Of a DNA stretch of 64,000 bases, positions 11,953 to 24,622 are shown piece after piece. The notes below the pieces were generated by a model. It saw only the letters and a program-made list of their open reading frames with translations, was not told the DNA's origin and ran no database searches. A program made the position numbers and the translations under genes. Location: contig CM049322.1 of assembly GCA_026874595.1 (NCBI GenBank), positions 49,705,340 through 49,769,339 of the forward strand, given 5' to 3'. How positions within the stretch are numbered: position 1 is the stretch's first letter; every line of letters begins with the position of its first letter. The stretch is from Sipunculus nudus (lineage: Eukaryota > Annelida > Sipuncula > Golfingiida > Sipunculidae).

Positions 11953-13184
11953 TTTTCCTCAGTTTGCCCCGCGAGGTGGTGCCATCCTGGCACTGAGAGA
12001 GAAATTAAATACTTGTAGTTCTCAAATTAGGTACATCAGGACGATGATCAGATGGCACGTTTGTGGCATTTTATAATAATATTTAAGCCAGTCTCCCATG
12101 CACATATGCTGGAAAAGAGAAAAAATTTGGGTAGGTATGTTTAAAACAGCTCTATTCACAGTGATAGAATATCGTAAAAATAATGCGTTAGTCTGACAGA
12201 ACTGCAGCATACTAGTGTTGCTTTTGTATGATTTTGCACGGACGGTTTTAATACAAATGCATTCCAGTAGACGGCGGCACTGTATACCCGTTTTCGTTGG
12301 AACCATTTTGTCTCTTGCAGGGATCAGTTTTACCCCCACTTCCCGCTATGTTTAGGATATTATCATACATATTTGGCAGTACCAGCCGATTATTTATGAA
12401 TCTGTTGCCAATCAAGAGATGGATGGCGGCCTTGTTGCTTGTTTGAGACTGCCTTGAGAGGGGTCCGTATGCCTCCGCTACCTTTCGGCAAGTACTGAGT
12501 TAAAACGAGAAAAATATTAAAGCCAGAGTTTCCTACCATTGTCATCTTGCAGGGGCGGATACAGAATCTTGTAAAAAAAGGGGGGCGGGTCAACACTCCA
12601 ACACGGCTAAATAAGTGTGACTGGAGCATTTGTCCTTTTTTATAAATAACAATAGGCAAGAAAATCGTGCGAGGAACAAAATTGTTATATTGCTCAAATT
12701 GTTAAGTTCGAAAACTAGAAAACTGTCCGAATATTGTCCAGCACCCTTCTTCCAGATGTCGTTTCTTCTCAGAACGAATATTTTATAGAAAGGCAGTGGC
12801 GGACGTCCCCGACTACTTGTCTCAAATATCAACCTTAAAAATAAAAATTGTTACACTTTAAGGAAACACCTTTTTTTTACATTTTACATGCATACTTACC
12901 AAATATTACGTATTCCGTGAAGACATTACCTCAAAATCATCCATGTTCATCTACCTTGCCTTGAAACATTTCTTGTCCAAAATTTTTGAAGGGACTACAT
13001 TACCCTCATCACTAATTGTATAACTACGCCGCAGTTTTATTTGGAAGCCCTGGTGCATGGCGGATGGCAGCTTTTGACAGCCACAGACTCTAACCAGCAG
13101 AGTATTTTGAGTCCGATTCGGTGCAGTGTGTTTTATTCTACTGAGGATTTTGGGGTGATCCAAAAAGCGTTCTTCCATAAACAC
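11953..13184 (-). CDS. Possible exons of an unrecognised minus-strand gene
   Basis: Two fragments look spliced. The first starts ATG at 13184 and stays open for about 75 codons to an AAG/GTAGAT donor-like site near 12961; it reads LLVRVCGCQKLPSAMHQGFQ and IKLRRSYTISDEG. The second is a short block near 11990-11953, with acceptor TTTCTCTCTCAG and donor AAAAG/GTACGT, reading CQDGTTSRGKLRKR. They are not shown to belong together, no family is recognised, and the first donor is weak. Between them, at about 12545-12595, is a GGGGCGGATACAG-type dispersed repeat. Confidence 0.2.
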
Positions 13185-13799
13185 GATTTTCCGCTCTTAA
13201 ACTTTGCCGATACACGTGTCCATGCCACAAAACTCTCTCAGCAGCTAGATCTTCTCCTGTTCTAGGAGCACTTTCATGTCGCTTCGCCGCGCCTTATTCG
13301 AAAACTGACAGGTTTATATTTCTCAGTTTCCGGGCAGCTCATGGCGGCCCTTTTGCTTATACGCTTAAATCCGTGTGCAACAGGTCGCATGGACCAGTAT
13401 ATCGTTTTTATTATGGATATAGGCCCAACGCCAATGGATTAAATGAGGGATTTCCTGGTGTGTCATTACATGCGTTAGAAAATACAAGTGTATAAAACAT
13501 TCACAAGAATATCGGACAATTAAGTTTTTTTTATTTGCCTTGGATGCTGTGACGCACACAGGCCACGGACCACGTTACACAATACGAGGATTATATCTGA
13601 GGGTAGTCTCTTACACAGACACACGGTGGCGCTCCGCAACCCCCCAGTGGGTCTGTAAACGGAGACCATTTTGGGCCTGGGATTCCGCCCGAATCTATTC
13701 AGATGAGTTCAAGCGGCGCATGCGTGGTACGCGATTCCGTTCAGCTACCGCTGCAAGCCAGTCACGCATTTTCTCTGTCAAAAGTCACTCACATTAGGA

Positions 13800-14860
13800 A
13801 AACTGACGCTGTGTCATTGACCTACGGCATATACCCAGGTTATTGCAGCTTCTGATTATCAATCATAAGAGTACCACATGTGCATTCATAACTATATACT
13901 GTATTAAACGTTGCTCTTTCTGATATCGCTCAAGTCCATGTGACACATAATGTGTGTAGTTTTGCCTGTATGCTTCGTGTGCCAGACTGTTATCAATTAA
14001 TAATTAAAATATCGAAGTACGACTAAGTTTTGCTCTTTGACAATTAAACTATTTAAAAGGTACTGTATGTTCAGAAGGGGCAGTATTATACCTGTACTGC
14101 CTAAGTTTTTCTTCCCAGAAAATTTTCTTAGTGCCACGCCCCCTTTTCTTTGGTTGGTGTGTGTGTGTGTGGGGGGGGGGGGGCAAATGTTTTTTACACA
14201 ATGTAGGCAATGTGATAAAAATGCCAAAGTTTTGAGCCAAATGAACATATATTATTATGTGATATTTTGATACAACAAAATATTTATAAATGATTGTCAT
14301 TTTGTTTTTTTTTTATTGTTTTGCACTGGATTAAATTTTTATGTTTTTAAACAACAAATTATTATTGTGACATGTGTAACTCCCTTATTACCTTAAATGT
14401 TTAAAGACTGCTTATTCATTAAAACAACACATTAACCGAAAATATAAAAGATAATGCAGTTCAATCATTGGTAGTATATATTTCACCTTTTGATATAAAG
14501 ATACATGCAATCAACAATAATTAGTATGACCTAATATATGAAAAATTGTGTTCAACAAATATCATGTTTTTATTAAAAAAAGACATATTAAATCAGAGAA
14601 AACCCTGTCACGTTTAAGTCATGCTGGGTTCATAAATAAACTTTCCCAGATTTATTTTATTGTTTTATCATTATTAGTATTTCATGAATACATTCTATTA
14701 ATATCCCTATTTTTAACAATACATGATAATCGTACAATATAACCATATCATATTTATTTTATGTAATGCACATGAACTATAATATCATCTCTTACAGAAT
14801 AAGGGGTCTTAAACTCTGAATGAGTTTTAATAAATTTACTGGCTGAACTTGGCAGTGTTG
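13800..14860. other. Intergenic, no gene recognised
   Basis: AT-rich with a (GT)n/poly-G tract at about 14158-14183. Overlapping frames on both strands there are caused by that tract. Confidence 0.5.
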
Positions 14861-14861
14861 T

Positions 14862-15440
14862 ACAATTTCCGTCTTGACTTGGACTCCAGTTCAGACTCGA
14901 GTTCACTTTTTTAGGACTCAAAACTTGGACGCGAAGGTCCTGAACTTGGACTTGTACTTAGACTCTCAGGTTTAATTATTTAAGAATTCAAGAAATCAGT
15001 CAGGGTTAACTACCAATTAAATATTAAACAAAAATAAGACAAAACATATCAAGTTTTAGCTCTGTATCAGGAGTAAAATGTTATTAAAATTCAAATAAAG
15101 CACACTTGAAAATTAATAAATTTGCATGATTATCTCAAATATCCTTTTCAAAGATCTTTTAATAAGAAACTTTGTGTCAAATTTGGACTCATGTTCAAAT
15201 GACTCGGGCTCGAAGAAGTTGGACTTGGACTCGTGTTCCAAATGACTCAGGCGAGATTTTTAGGTGGACTTGGTCTGGTGTTCCAAATGGCTCAGACTCA
15301 ATGATGTTGGACTTGGACTCATGTTCAAAATGACTCTGACATGAAGAAGGTTTACTTGGACTTGAACCTGAAGGACTCAGATTAGACTTGAACCTGAAGG
15401 ACTCAGATTTGGACTTGGATGGTGTGGACTTGACTACATC
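14862..15440. repeat. GACTTGGACTC degenerate tandem repeat
   Basis: Two blocks (about 14862-14970 and 15183-15440) of variants of TTGGACTTGGACTCATGTTC and AAATGACTCAG with a loose period near 60 bp, separated by unrelated AT-rich sequence. The 94-codon minus-strand frame (SPSGSSPSKPSS) only reflects the repeat. Confidence 0.65.
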
Positions 15441-17742
15441 ACTGAACCATGAACCCTCATGGTAGGAAATGCAAATCATCTGCCTTTAGAGATCAACTTT
15501 TTATTATATATCAATACATACAGAAATACACAAGACTGAAGCACTCAGATAAAAAGCAACAGCCTGGCCAGTATCTTATCTACTTATTACTTTTTAGAAG
15601 GTGCCTGATTTGAAAAAAAAAAAAACTTATGTTCTTATGGTTAAACCACAACAATGAGTGAAATATAATGTAAAGTTAAATAGACCTGGTATGGACTCTT
15701 TGTTTTTAGGCAAATCTGGTCTTTATTATTGGTATCCCCCTTGTCTATTCCTATATTTAAATTAGTATTTTTGTTGGACCTTGTGGACTTGCATAAGTAT
15801 ATATTTTACCATAGAAGAAGATCTATGCTTGTATCCATGTTTTATTAAGGATTTGTTATATGTATTAACATTATTTAGATATCTAAATAGTTCTTCCCAT
15901 GACATTGAATAGAATGACCATATGTCTATGTGTCTGCATAGTATTTGACCACTGTCTTGTTCAAACTGTGCAATCATATACATGAAATTGGCACAATGTA
16001 AATGCTGTCCTTAAACAATTTTCTCCTTCATGTAACAGTGATTTTAATTTTTTTTCCCTGCAAAACTACAGGACTTTTTATTTCCACATATTGTGGGGTT
16101 AAGTTGCAATTGGATTTTTTTTCACATGAAATCCACATTGAAAATTAATTTGTGTGCAAATCAAGGTTTATAGACTTGTGCTTTTAACTTTCACCTCCAA
16201 AAATGCAAGTAATTTATTAATGCAGCAGAGCTATACCCTAACATATGAATCACATAGACTAACACATAGCAAGTAGGGGGGGGGGGCTACAGTAACCGTC
16301 TCTTTTCTATGAGGCTTCCCAAAGACTGGCAGTATACTCAGCTGGGCACACTAAAATCATACATTTGAGACCTTTCTAACATTTTGTTGCATTAAAACTT
16401 TAAATACTTTGTTGTTGTATTTTTATTCTTGGTAAAATCCTACAATGTCACATTTGATTTCGATTAGAGATGGTCCAATAAAATTCCATTGATGTGTCTG
16501 ATCATGAAGGCAAGGCTACAGATATGCTAAAAATGCCATTTTACATACTCAGAGGAAACCATTTCAACAATTTTTTTCAAAACTAAAAAAAAAAACAGGT
16601 TTTAAAAACTATGGTTCCTTAAGGACAGCTGTATATTCTTCTCAGAGAAATACGTGTAAGTTGTTTTAATGCTGACAGGGAATATGATACAGGTCAAGGT
16701 TGGAAAAAATAATGTCTGTGCTGATATAAAACTGATTTTGTATTATACTTATATATAGTGGTCATATCAATTTGATAAAATTAAAACTACAGATTATATG
16801 TCAGATTCAGACCAGCTCACTCAGTATGTGCTGTACAAATCATATAAGTATATAACATGTTTGCAAACTTATACCAAAGCCAAAAATATAGTGACTGATG
16901 AAATGAATTTATTTTGTCATGGACATAAGGGTGCTTCTTCAGTATCTTTCTGGAACTAAAACTTTAAATTTTATAATTGCACCAGTCCCAAAATTACTAG
17001 TAGTACAACAGCATGTTCTTTATTTACAGCTGAACATATAGTGATCAGCTATTGAGATGTACCCTGCTATATATAGGAGCATCTCAGTAGCAGAAAAATC
17101 CCAGTTTAGGTTAAATAGGTTTTACCAAGTTATTCTTCAGAATTGGTTTTACCACCAATTTCTATTATTCAGAGTGATGTGCTTTGTACACGCAACCCAA
17201 CATGAGTTAAAGTGCAAGTAGCAAATGGGTGTAAATAGCTTCTTTTAGACAGGGATGATGTGGTCAGAGCCACTTGGCTTAGCTACCTATGTTCTCAAAA
17301 TGTGTGCTTAACTTCTTTTGACCAATTCAAAAGAAGCTATTCTTTAAAAAAATATTCTAATATACTGGGCAAAAACCTGGGGTATATAATGGGTAAAACC
17401 TAGGAAAAATACTTTAAGCCCAGGTTTTTTCCACTGGATTCGGTAAAATAGGTTTTACCTAGGTCCAATGGCAACCCTGAATATACTACTGTTTATTGCC
17501 CTCACATAAAGTATGTGTCAGGTGACTTTCCTTTTCAAAAAATAATCTCCACTACACCATTTATATGTATATTTTATGTCCTTAGGTATCACCTAGATAT
17601 CAAAACTATCAAAACGACATGGATATTACTGTAAATGCAATAAATTGAATTAAGTGAGCCCTTCAGTGCTGGTTGACTGGCTTTGATTCAGTAAATTATT
17701 TGATGCACTATTACATGCAGCCCAAAATATATACTGATAGTC

Positions 17743-17750
<8 letters not shown>
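15441..17750. other. Intergenic, no gene recognised
   Basis: No exons recognised. At 17.1-17.48 kb the phrase GGTTTTACC and its inverse GGTAAAACC recur several times, suggesting an old repeat without clear ends. A poly-G tract lies at 16276-16286. Confidence 0.45.
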
Positions 17751-17753
<3 letters not shown>

Positions 17754-17797
<44 letters not shown>

Positions 17798-17830
17798 GGT
17801 GTGTGTGTGTGTGTGTGTGTGTGGGTGAGG

Positions 17831-17869
<39 letters not shown>
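17754..17869. repeat. (GT)n/(GA)n compound microsatellite
   Basis: About 115 bp of GT repeats interrupted by GA blocks. Confidence 0.95.
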
Positions 17870-18851
17870 CATGTGAAAAAATGTTCAAGGAAGCAATGAA
17901 AGAAACTGACACTAGGTTGAACCTCAACTGATCTTTAATACTGAACATATATCATAAACATTACCAGTATATTGCATTTTCTACCAAGAAACATATATGA
18001 CCAAAAATAATAAACAGAAATGATGCAACAGTGAATGCAGTTTTATCAAGCACATGCTAATAAATCTTTAGCATTATAGCATTTAACCAATGACATTATG
18101 TTTATATAAGTTAAACTGCACTGCAACATTCTTTATCTGAGCACACCTCTATATCCAACTGGAGATGATCAAATACATGCACCCTAGTAATACACAGGGT
18201 AGCTGGTATTATTTTTTAAAAAGATGTAACTGAACTGTGAGCATTAATGCCATATCTTTTCACATTAAAATTTAAGACAGATATCTCTTAAGATATCTTT
18301 GACTCACACTTTGGGTCTTCAGACTTGTCCCCAAGTTAAAATGTTATTCATATTGGACCAGTTACATTTGTTTGACTTTTTAACCACTGAAAATCCAATT
18401 TAGCCTTGAACAAATGTCTCTCCTTCATAAGACACTGTTGGACAAAACTCAAACTTTGTCAATTATTTTTATTTGCTGCAACAAAGTTGCATCATTTGTC
18501 TTCTAATCTAACATGTCTATATTTTCTTTTCTGTTTTTGATTTTAGTACCTTAATTTTATTCAAGTATATTTATTTATTAAACGCCTTTTTTTTCATGGA
18601 TAAATCAGAAATACTGCACATATTTATATGACAAATACATATTTTAGTTTTTGAATTATTTGTTATAAGGTTATGGGATGATACCTGGAATGTATATTAC
18701 ACAATGTATGAAATATGAGTTAAAATATATGAATCTTTGTGCCAAGTGTCATTAAACACCAGGTCATATAATGAAATAATACATTCATCCTGTTACACGA
18801 GTCACTTAACCGACAATATATACTAGTATACATACATACATAACTATTCTT

Positions 18852-18856
<5 letters not shown>

Positions 18857-18902
<46 letters not shown>
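18857..18902. repeat. (TA)n microsatellite
   Basis: About 46 bp of pure TA repeats in a stretch (17.9-19.4 kb) with no recognisable gene. Confidence 0.95.
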
Positions 18903-18904
<2 letters not shown>

Positions 18905-19414
18905 TGGATCTAAGGCCCAGTAAAGTAACACCCGGTGAATATATTTATAAAGAACTTGACACTATAAAATATATATACAGGCATTATAAAAAAGAATTAT
19001 GATTGAAATCTAAAATGATTTTGAAAAAAATATGATAAATTTTGTTCTTTCTAAGTGATTCGTTTTGACTAGGGCTAATGTCGTCCCACACATTTTGACA
19101 AACCTCAGGCAATGGGTAGTTTGTCAGAAATAAACACTTCACGACTTACCCTGACGACAAGCCTTAAGGCTTTAGGAGCACACCGACATTCTGTTTAGCC
19201 TTAGATTTGACATATATGCATATCCCACTTCGTGTCCTTTACCCATATAGATGACATTTTGCTTCCGTAACAATTAGCAGTTGTCTTTACAATATGTGTC
19301 TTTTGTTCCTTCATCATGGACCCCGATGGTTAAAAGATCCCTTTGAAGTGCTCGTCAGCTGACAGCCAGCACCATGTGCGCGTGTTTATTGACAGAGTCA
19401 CGCAGGGGCTGTCC

Positions 19415-19460
19415 CGGGATTGGCCAATGATAAAATTCCGTAAACCTGGCCAATCAGCGA
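19415..19460 (+). promoter_or_regulatory. Candidate promoter with two CCAAT boxes
   Basis: GGGATTGGCCAATGATAAA contains an ATTGG and a CCAAT back to back, and GGCCAATCAGCG follows about 30 bp later, ending at the ATG at 19461. CCAAT boxes bind NF-Y and typically lie within 100 bp of metazoan transcription starts. Support is motif density plus a following open exon with a strong donor. Confidence 0.35.
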
Positions 19461-19619
19461 ATGCCTTTCATTCCCTATCCACAGGCTCTATCGGAGCCTG
19501 TGCAAGAGGCTATATCTGAGGGCTGTAGCGACAACTCGATGATAGGTAAATTACTAATCGAGGACAAGCTGAAACATTTTCGACAAAGTTTTATTTTAAA
19601 ATTTAAAATTGAATTGAAA
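19461..19619 (+). CDS. Possible first coding exon, function unknown
   Basis: An ATG directly follows the CCAAT boxes. The 53 codons (starting MPFIPYPQALSEPVQ and containing NSMIGKLLIEDKLKHF) end exactly at a textbook donor GTAAGT in phase 0. No following exon was identified, and the CTLD exons at 24.4 kb need a phase 1 partner, so a direct join is excluded. No family recognised. Confidence 0.3.
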
Positions 19620-19878
19620 GTAAGTACAAAATTTATACCAATAAGTGATTTTGTAGACTTCATCAGTGAAAACAAGCTTAAAATCTTCTACACATATTTT
19701 TTAATTTTTTATTTTATTTTTGTTTTGCCGGATCAAATAAACTTCATGAGCTTAACGCAAGATTCTGAAATTAAATGGTAGTTTTAATTTAAATTAAACT
19801 TTGATAATTGACAGAAATCACTATAAATAGGTTTTTTAATGATAGGTTAAAACTAGCTGATTGCAGTTAATTAAACAA

Positions 19879-20310
19879 AGGGAACATATGGACAGGGGAA
19901 ATATGGACTGGGGACATAGCGGATGAAAGAACAAGGGGATTTGGAACATAGGTGTCGAGGAACATATAGGGACACGGGGAAATAGGGACTGTGGACATAG
20001 GGGCTGAAAAAACAGAGGGACTTGGAATATAGTTACCGGGGAACATAGGGATTTGGGAAATAGGAACTGGGGACAGAGGGGCTAAATGAACAAATTAAGG
20101 GATTTGGAACATAGGTGCCGAGGAACAAAGGAACTTAGGGAAGAGGGACTGGGAAAATAGGGACTGAGGATTAAAGGGACTTGGAACATAGGGGCTGAGG
20201 AACAAATCGACTGGAAACATAGATGCCGGGAAACATAGCTAGGGACTAGGGCAATTGTGGCTAGGAAATATAGAGCTTGGGGACATAGGGGCTGAGGTAA
20301 ATAGGTCTAG
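19879..20310 (+). repeat. Purine-rich degenerate minisatellite
   Basis: Variants of GGGACTTGGAACATAGG, GGGGCTGAGGAACA and GGGGAAATAGGGACTG alternate with a sub-period near 20 bp and a looser super-period near 100-130 bp. One strand is strongly G+A rich and nearly free of C. Confidence 0.75.
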
Positions 20311-20379
20311 GGAACTTCTGCGTCTTTCATTCGACATGTGAATTCATTCGGTGTTATATAATTTCCTCCATCAAGGGAG

Positions 20380-20500
20380 TTATGTATTTGGTTGTGCTGG
20401 TTTGTCCGTCGTTTGTCTGTGAACAGCTGCATTACTCAAACAGGTTTTAACGGATTTTAATGAAATTTTCAGGGTAGCCCGGCAATGATGCATAGAAAAA
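20380..20500 (+). repeat. Dispersed repeat with TTTTAATGAAATTTTCAGGG
   Basis: GTTTGTCTGTGAACAGCTGC, then ACTCAAACAGG and AATGAAATTTTCAGG. The same phrases recur at 21720-21810, so these are two copies of one dispersed family. Confidence 0.5.
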
Positions 20501-21699
20501 TCTAAATTTTGGATGTGATCAATGCATTAATTACCCCGGAAGGAGCTCTAGTGGTTTATGGATTTTATAGCACATTTGTTTATACGGTGGACGAGCAGAT
20601 GACGATATGTGGCCATATTTGGAGTGCGATTCGTGACGTCACAGAGGACAACTCCACGTGTTCGTGCCGTTTCATTAAAAGGTGTCAGTAAATCAGCATG
20701 GGGGCAACAGCTTTTGTTCGTTGTGTTTATAGCCCTGGGCCCTGTTGCAATATGAATGTAAACGACTAAAGTCTCGGCCCAAAACCCGACTTAGACAAGA
20801 CCGAGATTTAAGTCTGTAGTAGGATAACTTGTAACGTTGTTTTAACATAGACCGGTTTAAGAATCTGGAAATCCCCTTTTTCAACGCCAGCTTTTGATGG
20901 AGGACTGACATCTTTCAAACTACCGTATCATCAAAGATTATATTATTTTCCTGTTTAATGTCCTGACACCTGGTGGTAGCTGTTATTAAGTTATTCTTTG
21001 TAAAATATTAAGAATTAGCTGTGCATAATAATATTGATATGCAAGAATAGCTGAAATATGTATTTGCAGGTATGTTTGCAATTGTGCTGCATTTAACTGA
21101 TACTCCATTTATAGTACAACAGTTTGTCTGGTTATTATTACTGGTTCACTACAAATGGACTTCTTCATATTTCATCAATAAACGGTACGTATATAAAAAT
21201 TGTCTTCACTTATGAGTATATATTTCACGTATAGCCGTAGCATAGAATGTCAGATAATCAAAAGTAAAACAATATTTCGTTCAGGTTCTCACAGCTGGAT
21301 GTAAAGAACGATACAAGCTTTGTTAACAGCCTTTGTCTTGCTTCGAGGGCTCATTTATGTCAGTTTCTTCACGACTTCAATAGTAACGTGTTAGTCTGCA
21401 TATATTTCAGCTTTACCTCTTTATTTGCTGTGAATCTCTTAATTTTGATATACACTCTACCCGCTAGGACCTCAACGTGGAGTTGAGGATAGAAAATGGC
21501 TAGCTGTGGATCTTAAATACAGCTAGGCCTACTATGAACAGTATACCATGCAGTAGCTCGATAGGTATGTTCCGTTCTCGCAATACACAAATCCCTTGAC
21601 CACGCTGTCTCATCAGCCATTTCCCTATTCATGTTATGTGACACATTTGGCCTTCATTTCAATATACAAATACATCATAATATGCCTTATTTTTGTTGA

Positions 21700-21815
21700 T
21701 ATTTACTGGTAAAAAGTTAGTCACTTCGTTGGTTTGTCTGTGTGCTTGTCTGTTAGCAACATTACTCAAACAATTGTTAACGTATTTTGATGAAATTTTC
21801 AGGATTTTTATAAGG
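21700..21815 (+). repeat. Second copy of the GATGAAATTTTCAGG repeat
   Basis: Contains TTGTCTGTTAGCAACATTAC, ACTCAAACAATTG and TTGATGAAATTTTCAGG, paralleling 20380-20500. Confidence 0.5.
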
Positions 21816-22390
21816 AAAAATGCTGCATCTCTGGCAATGCCATATATAGGGGTAATGAGCTGCCTTGGCGGAGTTCTGCGCTCTCTGAGCACATTTCTAA
21901 TTCAAAATGAAATTAATATGTGCAGGATTACACACGAACTTTAATAAACGCCGGGTAATAAATAGAAATGCAGCTACGCCTATTCTTATATGGTTACTTA
22001 GGTCCTAAATTAGTTTACCTTAAATGTACCTGAATGTTTTGACTAAACGTGATTAATACGTTTCTAAAATCTCTGCACAGGTGTAATGTAATATATCTGA
22101 GCGCCCATTTTATCCGTCTGTTTTTTAACAGCAGTGATGTCTCAAGCACTCTCTGGTCTGCTTACTTTTATCAACCATCAACCATCAAAGATCCCCGTGA
22201 GCCTTAGCTTTACGTGGAATGTTCAGAACAGGCCTTTGGTGTTTAAATAAGTAAAGATCTATAAGTGTTTACTTAAGTACAGAGCTTAGTAACAAACCTC
22301 CTACCATTCGTACTGACATATCAGGCATGAAATGGGTTAAAGGTTTCCTTCGGGCTAGAACTACTAGGAAGTTTACATCATTGGTATCAT

Positions 22391-23570
22391 TTTTAGCTCA
22401 GCTGACGTTGAGTCATGCTGGGCTATAGCGATGGGTCTTTGTCCGTCGTCCTTCCGTCTGTCCGTCCGTCTGGTTAGCAGGGCACAAAATCGTAACCTTA
22501 AGGGCAAGGAGTATGAAACCTACGCAGTCCTAGAGGTTCTAAAACGATATCCTTGCAAACCTGAAATTAGCTATGTCACTGTGTCTTCGAGTTATGGGGT
22601 GTGTTTGCACTCCGAAAATTAATTCTTATAGCCAAAAGTTTCATCCCAAACCTTCCATCTTTCACATACAGCACACCTATCAACAGGGGAAGAACCATAA
22701 TTATTTTGAGGGAACAAGGTCAAGGGTCAAGTTCACAGGACCCACTTCTTTGAAAAGCATTTTAAGCCAAACTATTCATCCCAAATCCTTCGATCTTTCA
22801 CATATGGCTCACCTTCGAAATAGAAGAAGAACATTTTAAGCTAGAATTTTAATTCCAAACCTTCCAGCACTGTCATATCACTTTTCTGCCAACAGGGAAA
22901 GAGACCTGTTGATTTTGAGGTCAAAGGTCAAGTTCATAGCACCCACTTCTTACGTGGAATCATTCTAAGGCAAACTTTTCAACCTATAACTTGCATCTGT
23001 AATATATATGGCTAACCTACCAATAGGGGAAAACCCTATTGATGTTGAGTTCAAAAGGTCAGAGGCCAAGGTCAGAATACTAAATTGTTCCAAATGCTTG
23101 TGAACACAGTTCAAGCTAAACTGGTTATCCCAAACCTTCAGTCTTCCACATATGCCTCATCTATGCATCACTCAATATGATTAAAACATATTTACTGGTC
23201 TTTATGCTTGGAAAAATAACTTATTGATTTTGGGGTCAGCTGGTCAGGATGTTAAAGGTTGCAGGTCAAAGTTATTTACACATTGGGTGCCAAGTAATTA
23301 CTCCAATTTTAAGTTGTTAGTAGTTACCCATCACTTTTAAAAGAATCCAAATTGATATGTGGGCAAAAGGCCAAGGTCAAAGGTCAGGGATATTCACAAT
23401 AAAAACTTACTTCATTGACCATCTCTATTTTTCTTGTATAAACCTTTGCACTCCAACTGGTACATCTCACTGTGTGCCCATAATCGTCAGTGAGACTTGT
23501 ATTATATGGCTCCCTTTTGTATCAGCCCATGGAGTGATAAGGACATATCATTAAGGCACAACAAAAACAG
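22391..23570 (-). repeat. Inverted copy of the AGCTCAGCTGA-ended repeat with about 180 bp modules
   Basis: It opens TTTTTAGCTCAGCTGACG with CTATAGCGATGGGTCTTTG and CCGTCTGTCCGTCCGTCTGG, which is the reverse complement of the end seen at 3560, 29189 and 31620. Inside, a module with CAAACCTTC, TCACATATGGCTCACC, CAACAGGGGAA and AAGGTCAAGTTCACAGGACC recurs about four times. There is no coding capacity; the internal module differs from that in the 27.6-31.6 kb array. Confidence 0.6.
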
Positions 23571-24457
23571 TGTTGCCAGAATGCTTTGGCCAGGCATTAA
23601 GACTATGAGAGTAAAGTGTTAAGGTTAAGCTATCTGATTTATAAGATGGTAGGAACATTTTGCAGTTTATTTCATGGAATCATAGCAATAAACTTAGTTT
23701 TCTTGATATCTTAAAATTATTATACAAATCATCAGATATACCAGCAAGTGTTTGTTCTGATAATATGCGAGTCTGTACCTGGATTTAGAATGGCTTTATT
23801 TGATTACAAGACTGTAAGTGATGTTTTCTGCATTTCTGTTTTAACAGGTTTTGCAGTTTTACCTACCCTGCTGAGCCCATTGAAAAGCAAGGCCATTATT
23901 AAAAATTATTGGACGTGCACTTTTTACAGTTGCATGTCCATAAATCTGATATGAGAGCTCTTCAACCTGATCTTGCCTTTTGAATGGTTTTGGACATTCA
24001 TAAGTGTAACATTCTTTGGAGCAATTGCCACAGGTTATTGGAGGATGTGTGATATCAAATGTCAGACTTGTCAGAAATCCATTTTATCTGCCAGGTAGCC
24101 AGCTTAGAAATCCTTTTGCCAGGGCAGTTTCTGTGATTTTTTTTAATGTTTGGTCCCTTTTACAGGATGTTTGTTGTTCAATTTCCGACCTGTCAGAAAT
24201 CCAATATTGCAAACAAAAAGCCATCTTTAAAATAATTTAGAACATATTATCTCAAGAACTATTAAAGTGAATGCAGTTGGACATTCAAATCTATGATATA
24301 TAAAATTTGATATGGTTATGGTTATGCGTTCTTTCATTTCATATATATAGATAGATAGATAGATACACACACACACAATTTGTTTTAATTATATATGATT
24401 ATTTATTTGTACCAATATAATGCATATTGATAGTTTGGGTCTCCATTAAATTTAAAG
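23571..24457. other. Intergenic or intronic, no exon recognised
   Basis: Short frames only. A GATA/CA microsatellite lies at about 24349-24377. If the lectin gene starts further left, this would be intron. Confidence 0.4.
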
Positions 24458-24622
24458 GTATTTGTTTCGGAAACTATGAGGCAAATCATCAGATCCTGAC
24501 AGGACAGTGTTCAAAGCTGTGTCAGTGGCAATCCATGTCCGACTGTGACGACGAATGCGTCTTGGGGATGCGACATCTGCATGAGTATCTGACCAACGTG
24601 CTATGTCCACCAAGGAGCTACA
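24458..24622 (+). CDS. CTLD gene, Cys-rich upstream exon
   Basis: Reads ICFGNYEANHQILTGQCSKL and DCDDECVLGMRHL, with six Cys in about 50 residues. The acceptor AAATTTAAAG is pyrimidine-poor; the donor ACA/GTGAAT leaves one base that fits the next exon (phase 1). If unspliced, the frame ends at TGA ten bases later. The exon is less certain than the CTLD exon. Confidence 0.4.
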
